A stretch of DNA of 10,291 nt, taken from positions 1 to 10,291 of the forward strand of contig JAKLGN010000031.1 of assembly GCA_022710665.1 (NCBI GenBank), given 5' to 3'. Positions 5,005-10,291 of this stretch are shown piece by piece (position 1 is the first letter of the stretch; the number at the start of each line of letters is the position of its first letter). Made by a program: the position numbers and the translations under genes. This DNA comes from Methanoregula sp. GTDB lineage: Archaea; Halobacteriota; Methanomicrobia; Methanomicrobiales; Methanospirillaceae. The notes under the pieces are model-generated. The model ran no database searches and was not told where the DNA came from. It was given only the letters and a program-made list of their open reading frames with translations.

Positions 5005-6033
5005 TCACACTCCCGTAAAAAACGAGATGATCAAATATATACAGCCGGCAAACACCATGGTGGCGGGGATGGTAACAACCATTGCCACAAGGATATGCTC
5101 TCCCACCCCCCATGTAACTTTCCGCGGGTTCTCGGCTGCCCCGACACCAAGCACCGACATGGTGATGACGTGCGTTGAAGAGACCGGAGCGCCGGCCAGG
5201 GTGGAAAGGGCAACGGAGGAGGCCGAGAATACCTGCGAGTCAAAGGAGTGGATGGGCTCGATCCGGAAAATTTTCCGCCCGAGCGTGTGCATGATCCGCC
5301 ACCCGCCGCTGACCGTTCCGAGCGCGAGCAGGACCGCCGAGGTGAACCGGGCCCAGAGCGGCACACCGTTTGTCGCGGCAAGGCCGGAAGCGACGAGCAC
5401 CATTGCGATCAGGCCGAGCTGCTTCTGGGAGTCGTTTGCCGCATTCGCAAAAGCCATAACCGCCACAGCACACCAGTTGAGGCCGACGATTGTGCGGTTT
5501 GTAGAACGGCGGGCATTGCGCAGGAGGAAACCCGTTCCTTTATGCATCAGGAAACTGCCAAAAAATCCGATGACAAGGGAGATACCAAAGAACGCGAGGA
5601 TCTTGGCAAGGCCCCCCAGCTCGTGCGTGGGACCGAGGAACTCTCCAACACCCCAGAAGATGCTGCCGGTACCCGCTGCAGCGATACCGGCCCCGACAAG
5701 TCCTCCGACAAGCGAGTGGGTCGAGGAGGCAGGCATGCCGAGCCTGCCGGTGATGAGGTTCCATGCTGTTGCCGTGACAAGGGCCGAGAAGATAACGACA
5801 AGCTCCTGCGGGCCGGACGGGATGCTGACAAGGCCGGTCAGCGTGAAGGCAACGGCGCTCCCTCCCAGAATGGTTCCGGCAAACGACATCGCCGCAACGA
5901 TGAGAATACCTGTCTTCGGGGTCGCCGACCGTGAAGCAATGAAGGTGGCGGCAATTGAACTCGCGTCCTGGAACCCGTTGGTAAAGGTGAAGGCAAACGC
6001 CAGCAGGATGGTGATGATTGCGAGCTCGAACAC
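5005..6033 (-). CDS. pit: PiT-family inorganic phosphate permease, 342 aa
   Basis: This is a low-affinity, cation-coupled phosphate transporter of the cytoplasmic membrane. It has two inverted-topology repeats. The first carries FTNGFQDAS (17-25) and GMPASSTHSLVGG (99-111). The second carries ANAANDSQKQ (196-205) and GAPVSSTHVITMS (281-293). The N-G/N-D and SSTH pairs are the PiT signature. About 9-10 hydrophobic segments are visible, with a basic cytoplasmic stretch around 164-182 (MHKGTGFLLRNARRSTNR). The length matches archaeal members. The start is a GTG at 6033 with CCGGAG about 10 bases upstream and no better in-frame start. It is the first gene of a two-gene operon with the DUF47 regulator, and the stop codon is in frame with that gene. 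Confidence 0.95.
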   Translation of the reverse strand: MFELAIITILLAFAFTFTNGFQDASSIAATFIASRSATPKTGILIVAAMSFAGTILGGSAVAFTLTGLVSIPSGPQELVVIFSALVTATAWNLITGRLGMPASSTHSLVGGLVGAGIAAAGTGSIFWGVGEFLGPTHELGGLAKILAFFGISLVIGFFGSFLMHKGTGFLLRNARRSTNRTIVGLNWCAVAVMAFANAANDSQKQLGLIAMVLVASGLAATNGVPLWARFTSAVLLALGTVSGGWRIMHTLGRKIFRIEPIHSFDSQVFSASSVALSTLAGAPVSSTHVITMSVLGVGAAENPRKVTWGVGEHILVAMVVTIPATMVFAGCIYLIISFFTGV

Positions 6034-6093
6034 AGATGGTATGCTCCGGGTACCTGCCGTTTTCGGATCTTGGGATGGAAGTACGCCAACCGC

Positions 6094-6115
6094 TTATTTA
6101 CATTGGCCATGTAAA
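6094..6115 (-). promoter_or_regulatory. Promoter and perfect dyad upstream of the phosphate operon
   Basis: On the minus strand TAAATAA (6094-6100) is a plausible TATA box, giving initiation near 6070 and a leader of about 37 nt. Overlapping its upstream edge is a perfect dyad, TTTACAT (6097-6103) and ATGTAAA (6109-6115), with a 5-bp spacer. An operator overlapping the BRE/TATA site would let a dimeric repressor block TBP/TFB binding. Phosphate control is an inference from the genes it precedes. Confidence 0.5.
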
Positions 6116-6162
6116 AAAGATAGTCCTTTTCTGACCAGGGCAGAAGGGCGGGATGATCCCTG

Positions 6163-6194
6163 CCGGCATAAGGGCACCTGTTCCCATATGCCGG
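6163..6194. other. Intergenic inverted repeat
   Basis: CCGGCATA (6163-6170) pairs with TATGCCGG (6187-6194) across a 16-nt loop. It lies in non-coding sequence upstream of the phosphate operon, too far up to be its core promoter. Confidence 0.4.
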
Positions 6195-6479
6195 GCTCCC
6201 GGACAAGCGTCTTTCCCTGATCCGTGTTCTGTGTCGTGGTGCTGAACGCTATCTTGCAAAAAGAGCAGTATCCCGCTTTGCACCTGGAGTTTCAGCTGCC
6301 ATGAATGAATAAACCTGCAGGGAAAGATGGATCATGCCCTTTTTTTCTCCAGCCCGTTACTTTTCACAAGGTTCGTCATGGTCATGGGTACAGATGTCGC
6401 ACGGATGTCAGGTCGGAGCCAGACATGATGCTGACCCCCGCTGGTATTCCACAACGGGATCATTCCGCGAGGTGGCGGG
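6195..6479. other. Intergenic stretch, no supported gene
   Basis: Open frames at 6305-6526 (plus) and 6332-6538 (minus) have no ribosome-binding site and unnatural composition (many Arg, Pro, Cys and His in odd runs). A seven-T run near 6340-6346 could stop plus-strand transcription. I see nothing else. Confidence 0.3.
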
Positions 6480-6486
6480 AAAAAAA
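6480..6486 (-). terminator. U-tract after the anchor remnant
   Basis: Seven A bases on the plus strand give a T7 tract on the minus strand, 17 bases after the TGA of the membrane-anchor remnant at 6504-6563. A terminator at this place fits the 3' end of a former gene. Confidence 0.4.
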
Positions 6487-6503
6487 CAGATTTAGATGTT
6501 GGT

Positions 6504-6563
6504 TCAGTGCCTGCGCACCACGATGAACGCAACGGCACCGAGGCCGATCATTTGTCGGGAAAA
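6504..6563 (-). pseudogene. Remnant of a surface-protein C-terminal membrane anchor
   Basis: The minus strand reads FSRQ then MIGLGAVAFIVVRRH and a stop. A hydrophobic helix of small and beta-branched residues ending in two arginines, directly before the stop, is the classic C-terminal anchor of archaeal S-layer and PGF-CTERM-type exported proteins, common in Methanomicrobiales. The PGF motif itself is missing: an in-frame TGA (6564-6566) and a run of eight T bases lie immediately upstream. Before that, the same frame reads a Ser/Ala/Pro/Glu-rich stretch (TGNSSSAQPAESMEAGAQP, about 6591-6647) resembling the linker usually found before such anchors. I infer a decayed gene end. Chance cannot be excluded for so short a peptide. 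Confidence 0.45.
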
Positions 6564-6732
6564 TCAATAAAAAAAATCCAGAACTCCCATGGGCTGTGCT
6601 CCCGCTTCCATACTCTCTGCCGGCTGGGCTGATGACGAATTACCAGTTACCTCTCGCAGATCATCCCCGTGCGCCCCATCTCCTGATCGGTAAACCGGGG
6701 CTGAAGAGGTATCATCGCATGGCAACAATTGA

Positions 6733-6792
6733 GCTCTGGAGAAATCACCAGACAGACACTTCCGAAAGTGTCAGTCCGATCATTGAGAGCAG
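6733..6792 (+). repeat. Structured intergenic element, copy 3 (short, 60 nt)
   Basis: It begins with GCTCTGGAGAAA, the same 12 bases as copies 1 and 2, and ends GAGCAG like copy 2. GCTCT (6733-6737) pairs with AGAGC (6786-6790). The centre is a single 7-bp hairpin, GACACTT with AAGTGTC (6755-6761 with 6766-6772 approximately). It lacks the GC-rich 3' hairpin of the other two. The conserved 5' motif, the closing stem and a variable hairpin core suggest a shorter family member or a decayed copy. Confidence 0.45.
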
Positions 6793-6922
6793 AGCAGAAG
6801 AGAAGGGCCGAAAAAAATTAAAAAATGGGGGGGTACCCCGGGCCCTGACTTTGGAGGGGAGAGGTAACGACCTGGTGTGGTTGTTTCTCGTTGCTTTTTG
6901 TTGTTCTCAGGTGTTCAGTGTG

Positions 6923-6967
6923 CTATACTGCCAATATCAGCACGGGAATGTGCTGATATTTGTATAG
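6923..6967. other. Long near-perfect inverted repeat
   Basis: An 11-bp perfect stem, AATATCAGCAC (6933-6943) with GTGCTGATATT (6950-6960), encloses a 6-nt loop. It is extended by CTATAC (6923-6928) with GTATAG (6962-6967) across a small internal loop. A/T-rich TATA-like sequence (GTATAGTATATTTTA) overlaps and follows its right arm. It could be a large operator beside a plus-strand promoter, or a transcribed hairpin. No gene abuts it on either side. Confidence 0.6.
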
Positions 6968-6994
6968 TATATTTTACATTTTGTTTCAAATACT

Positions 6995-7152
6995 TTCTGA
7001 TTTTGACAAAAAAAGTTCCTGCAGAAGGATGGATCTGTTGTATATCCTGGAGGTGGAGCCCCTTCACCCGTCCGGAAATTTTTCCGGAATGGGTATTCTC
7101 CCCCCGTCTTGAGGGGGGAACGGGTACATCTCTCTGGAGGCAATTTTTTTTT
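6995..7152 (+). ncRNA. Candidate small RNA ending in a T9 tract
   Basis: If the TATA-like sequence at about 6965-6975 is used, transcription would start near 6995. Downstream are a palindrome TCCGGAAA/TTTCCGGA (7071-7088), a C6/G6 hairpin with T-A closure (7099-7119, 7-nt loop), and nine T bases at 7144-7152 that would stop polymerase. There is no protein-like frame. The boundaries are predicted only from these signals. An alternative is a set of unrelated structures beyond the 3' end of the minus-strand gene at 7228-7677. Confidence 0.3.
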
Positions 7153-7227
7153 GGACTCTCCGTACCGGGCCGGTTGCCCTTTCCCAGAGCGTTGCCTTGT
7201 CCTTATTGTCAGCCGGATCAGGAGTTC

Positions 7228-7677
7228 TTATGTGTTCTTTTTGGGAAAGGTGCTTTTCCGGGTTCGTTCGGATGCTGTGGACGTGTCTACCGTTTTCGCA
7301 GCACCGGACCGAATCTCCATTTTCATCGTGCCGTCAGACTGCATGATCCGGGCCATCGCGGGCTCCGGCGGGACTTCCGGGCCAGCGGGTCTGCGTGCAC
7401 TCCGGGAGATGATCACGGTGCTGCCCTCTGAACGATCTTCGCTGACCGGAGGTGCCGATGAACCCGCAGGCTCGGGCGGGACGGTTTTCAGCATATCCGG
7501 TCCCCGCTCACGACCCTGACGAATCTGTTCAGCGTTCTGCCGGGTCATGGCCGGGAAAAAGGTTTTGAGGTCGAGCAGCTCGGCGGTAATTCCCCTGACC
7601 AGCGGCTCCAGATCCCGAACCTTCTTCTCAAGCGCTGCAATCCGGACTTCCTCAATACCGGTTTCGTAAATTTCCAT
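7228..7677 (-). CDS. Hypothetical coiled-coil protein, 149 aa
   Basis: The family is not recognised. The N-terminal third (about 5-52) is a strong amphipathic helix with heptad spacing (VRIAALEKKVRDLEPLVRGI then AELLDLKTFF), likely a dimerising coiled coil. Residues 60-100 are Pro/Ser/Glu-rich and probably disordered. The C-terminal part is charged and ends in a basic stretch (RTRKSTFPKKNT). There is no signal peptide or membrane segment, so it is probably cytosolic. The ATG at 7677 is preceded by GAGGAG, but 14 bases away, and by a nearer weak AGGA; no alternative start lies in frame just upstream. It stands alone, with a TATA-like CTATACAAA about 80 bases upstream. The first half looks strongly coding and the last 30 residues less so. 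Confidence 0.7.
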   Translation of the reverse strand: MEIYETGIEEVRIAALEKKVRDLEPLVRGITAELLDLKTFFPAMTRQNAEQIRQGRERGPDMLKTVPPEPAGSSAPPVSEDRSEGSTVIISRSARRPAGPEVPPEPAMARIMQSDGTMKMEIRSGAAKTVDTSTASERTRKSTFPKKNT

Positions 7678-7755
7678 AATCCTAATCGTTTCTCCTCGTT
7701 ATTGTTTTTATGCCCAAGACTCCGGATCCGATACAATCGCTCTGCGGAATTTACG

Positions 7756-7764
7756 TTTGTATAG
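7756..7764 (-). promoter_or_regulatory. Possible TATA box of the coiled-coil gene
   Basis: The minus strand reads CTATACAAA; initiation would fall near 7735, leaving a leader of about 58 nt. The same decamer ACTATACAAA occurs in the inverted repeat near 6959-6968. Confidence 0.35.
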
Positions 7765-7765
7765 T

Positions 7766-8001
7766 GAGGATGCTTTCGTTGCTTTACGCCACCCGGTGAC
7801 GCCCCGGTTGCAACGACATCCAGGTACCCCACACGATAGTGCCGGAATCTTCTGCACCCGTAACGCTGAATTATCTGAGAACTCCACCGGCCCCGGTACT
7901 GGCTGGGGTGGCTTAACCAGGGGATCATTTCACCAAAAAGTTCTTTAAAGCAGGTAAAAAAGGTAAAAAGACGATAAGATAACGACGTTCAGATCGGTGG
8001 T
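7766..8001. other. Intergenic stretch, no gene seen
   Basis: The minus-strand frame across 7545-7928 is a shadow: it overlaps the coiled-coil gene out of frame and has an Arg/Tyr/His-rich, unnatural composition. A short direct repeat AGGTAAAAA occurs twice near 7952-7970. Nothing else stands out. Confidence 0.3.
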
Positions 8002-8010
8002 TTTATATTA
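8002..8010 (+). promoter_or_regulatory. TATA box of the REC-PAS gene
   Basis: TTTATATTA is a good archaeal TATA box. Initiation near 8030 would give a leader of about 65-70 nt carrying the GGAG ribosome-binding site at 8086-8089. Confidence 0.5.
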
Positions 8011-8098
8011 TTCCAATGCAAAAAGAGAGTATTGTCCGGATTCTGTGAAAAATTCAATTCCATTTGCACGCACAAATAAAGGGATGGAGATTCTGCAA

Positions 8099-10291
8099 AT
8101 GCCGAAATCGTCAGAGAATCATTCGCCGGTCTTTCTTCTTTGCGTTAATAATGACACCCAACTGCTGGATATCCTGAAAACCTATTTTGAGAACAAGCCG
8201 GGTTTTTCTGTTCTTACCTGCCCGACCTCAGCCGAAGCACGTGCTCTGATCAGCCAGTACCAGTTCGATGCAATCATCTCGGACTATACCCTCCCTGATA
8301 TGGACGGGATTGAATTACTCAAAGAGATCCGTTCCCAGAACGATTCGGCCCTCTTCATCATCTTCACCGGCCGCCACCTTGCCAGAGTAGCCATTGAGAC
8401 GCTGAACAACGGCGGGAACTATTATATCCAGAAAGGGGGTGACATTCTCTTCGATCTCCAGAAGATGGAGGAATTCATCAGGACCTCTGTTTATAACCGC
8501 CGCATGTCCCACGTGGTACCCGACAGTAACACGCGGTACCGTTCCATTATCGAGCAGCAGCAGGATCTCCTGTGCTGCTTCCTTCCCGACGGATCCTGCA
8601 CGTTTGCAAATGCTGCGTATGCAGATTTTATCGGCAGGGCGGAGATTGAGATCACCCGCACAAACTTCCTTGCCATCATCCCCCAAAACGAGCGGGACCG
8701 GATCCAGAAACTCCTTTCCGGCCTGACACCAGAGTATCCCGGTACCTATATCGAGCACCATGTACTCAGCACCACGGGTGAGCCGCTCCTGTTCCAGTGG
8801 AGTTACCGGGCATTTTTCAATGAGGAGGGAAGCATCGGTGAGTATCTCGCACAGGGAAGGAACCTGTCGTCAGTGATAAAACTCGACGAGATCCTCCCCC
8901 ACGGTTCCTATGAGACCAGACCCGGGATAACCCGGCAGGTCGTACCTCCCCCGGGTTCCATCCGGACCTCACTGGAGGATCTTGCCGATTCCGCTGACCG
9001 GGTCCCGTACCCGATCTTTGCCGTTGACAAACAGGGAGTGGTGGTTGCCTGGAACCAGGCGATTGCGGACCTGACCGGCATCAATGCCTGGGCAATCATG
9101 GGAAAAGGAAACCATGCCTATTCCTTCACCATCTATGGCAAGGCCCGCCATATGCTGGTCGATTCTATCATTCAGGGCGCATCCGTGCAGGATATTGAAT
9201 TACCCCCCGGTATCATTCGTGACGGGGATACCTACCTCGGTGAGGAGGAGCATGTCACGATCAGGAAAAAACCAATGCGGATCCGGATGAAGGCTACCCC
9301 GGTCTACGATAGCAATGGCACGATACTTGCCGCAGTCCAGTCCCTGCTGGTCAGCGAGGAACCGCAGGAGCAAAACCTGTTCGATGATATCCGTGAGCAG
9401 TATATTGGAGGAATCTCGAGCATCATCCTCAAGGTAACCGGCGAGGGTCTGGTCGGTAATATCACCGGCGCTCTCGGGTCAGCGACCGGGGGATACGGGG
9501 TCTATGTTACGGATAAGCGCCTGATGGTTGTCCGCAATCCCAACCGGGACGGATCGCTGCCGGAGGGAATGACACTCGGGAAGTTCATCATCGATGAGCT
9601 CTTCGGCATCAATGTCGATCTGCGCCCGCGGTCCATCGCTGATCTCGAAAAGATCAGGGTCTTTGAGGTCTGGCGCAACAATATCACGGCAATCGAGATG
9701 AAAACACCCCGGTTGCTTGCCGGGTTCGTTATCATCAGAACTGCCAACGGGGGATCCTACCGGATCTTTGTCGACCATTCAAAGGCATTCGTACACCTCG
9801 AGCAGCTGCTGAACATGTTCTATCACGGCAGTATCCAGAAAGACAAAGAGGTTGACGATGCGGATCTGGAGTGGCTCAATGAGATTCATGAACTGGAACT
9901 CGTCGACAAACTGCAGATCGAGGACCCGTTCCGGGACATACCTCACGAAGTGATAACAAACCTGCCACGTACCCCGGTATGCCCCTCCATCTCGGTCAGC
10001 CAGGGTCAGTATCGGGAAATTGCAGAATCCATTGAAAACGTGCCTTACCCGATCTTCGCGGTAGATCTGCAGGGGATCGTCATTGCCTGGAACAGGGCAA
10101 TCGCCCGTCTCACCGGCATTGAACCATGGGATATGATCGGGAAAGGTGGTTATGAATACGCCTATCCTTTCTATGGTGAACGAAGACCGATGCTCCTCGA
10201 TTACCTCATCATGCCTCCGGATACTCAACTGAGTAGCGAACTCCCGGCTATCACCCGGGAAGGTGACACTTTTATTGGCAGCCTTGAGAGG
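8099..10291 (+). CDS. REC-PAS-PAS-(PH-like)-PAS sensory protein, 5' part (731 aa, runs off the window)
   Basis: This is a cytoplasmic signal-transduction protein with no membrane segment. ATG 8099 is chosen because GGAG (8086-8089) lies nine bases upstream; an in-frame ATG at 8084 overlaps that site. Residues 10-132 are a response-regulator receiver, with phospho-acceptor D62 in SDYTLPDMDG, T90 and K112. The Mg-binding acidic pair is Asn-Asn (N17, N18). PAS 1 spans about 145-258. PAS 2 spans about 300-418 (VPYPIFAVDKQGVVVAWNQA). Residues 425-580 form a different domain with a Y-V-T-D-K-R-L-M-V-V strand pair, resembling bacterial PH-like folds. PAS 3 starts near 645 and closely repeats PAS 2 (VPYPIFAVDLQGIVIAWNRA). 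No kinase domain is seen before the window ends; one may follow, or the protein may be a hybrid regulator without one. Confidence 0.88.
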   Translation, partial: MPKSSENHSPVFLLCVNNDTQLLDILKTYFENKPGFSVLTCPTSAEARALISQYQFDAIISDYTLPDMDGIELLKEIRSQNDSALFIIFTGRHLARVAIETLNNGGNYYIQKGGDILFDLQKMEEFIRTSVYNRRMSHVVPDSNTRYRSIIEQQQDLLCCFLPDGSCTFANAAYADFIGRAEIEITRTNFLAIIPQNERDRIQKLLSGLTPEYPGTYIEHHVLSTTGEPLLFQWSYRAFFNEEGSIGEYLAQGRNLSSVIKLDEILPHGSYETRPGITRQVVPPPGSIRTSLEDLADSADRVPYPIFAVDKQGVVVAWNQAIADLTGINAWAIMGKGNHAYSFTIYGKARHMLVDSIIQGASVQDIELPPGIIRDGDTYLGEEEHVTIRKKPMRIRMKATPVYDSNGTILAAVQSLLVSEEPQEQNLFDDIREQYIGGISSIILKVTGEGLVGNITGALGSATGGYGVYVTDKRLMVVRNPNRDGSLPEGMTLGKFIIDELFGINVDLRPRSIADLEKIRVFEVWRNNITAIEMKTPRLLAGFVIIRTANGGSYRIFVDHSKAFVHLEQLLNMFYHGSIQKDKEVDDADLEWLNEIHELELVDKLQIEDPFRDIPHEVITNLPRTPVCPSISVSQGQYREIAESIENVPYPIFAVDLQGIVIAWNRAIARLTGIEPWDMIGKGGYEYAYPFYGERRPMLLDYLIMPPDTQLSSELPAITREGDTFIGSLER

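Noticed and set aside
5248..5934. 228-codon plus-strand open frame.
   Set aside because: Antisense of the permease; a run of charged residues with no start signal.
4910..6220. Long plus-strand open frame (436 codons).
   Set aside because: It is the antisense shadow of the PiT permease and the start of DUF47, with no ribosome-binding site and no recognisable domain.
6877..7431. 184-codon plus-strand frame.
   Set aside because: Runs through hairpins and T-runs, composition is not protein-like, and it overlaps the opposite-strand gene at 7228-7677.
7545..7928. 127-codon minus-strand frame overlapping the coiled-coil gene.
   Set aside because: Out of frame with the better gene, Arg/His/Tyr-rich, and no start signal.

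Overview
The window comes from a methanogenic archaeon, most likely a member of the Methanomicrobiales close to Methanoregula. The evidence is an archaeal gene set: two proteasome-activating AAA ATPases (one only a 3' end), MBF1, a PiT/DUF47 phosphate pair, and a large REC-PAS sensory protein with PAS sequences of the kind abundant in that order. Promoters are of TATA/BRE type, U-tract terminators are used, and base composition is moderately GC-rich. The assignment is inferred from reading the sequence and no database search was possible.

Layout, left: positions 2-169 hold the 3' end of a PAN-like ATPase, followed by a 166-aa protein of unknown function (213-713). After an untranslated stretch comes a small minus-strand gene (1126-1341) whose C-terminal half is four tandem octapeptides. 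A complete second PAN (1795-3105, minus) and MBF1 (3238-3753, plus) diverge from a shared 132-bp promoter region. The two ATPases differ at the C-terminal tail that docks on the 20S proteasome: M-Y-T in the first and M-F-A in the second.

Layout, middle: a minus-strand operon encodes a PiT phosphate permease (5005-6033) and a PhoU-like DUF47 protein (4345-4998). The two lie in the same reading frame, separated by one TGA and two codons. A perfect 7-bp dyad overlaps the putative promoter and is a candidate phosphate operator.

Layout, right: about 1.2 kb without an intact gene holds a short remnant of a surface-protein C-terminal anchor, several strong inverted repeats and a possible small RNA. 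Then come a minus-strand coiled-coil hypothetical protein (7228-7677) and the first 731 residues of a REC-PAS-PAS-(PH-like)-PAS protein (8099 to the window end).

The most unusual signal is a family of short structured elements in non-coding stretches at 848-955, 3874-3979 and 6733-6792. All lie on the plus strand. All start with the same 12-mer GCTCTGGAGAAA (18 identical bases in the first two) and close with a GRGCAG end that pairs back to the start. The first two also share a nearly identical 28-nt 3' hairpin block, while their middles differ entirely in sequence. I cannot match this family to a known RNA or transposon class. No tRNA, rRNA, CRISPR array or intact insertion sequence was seen.
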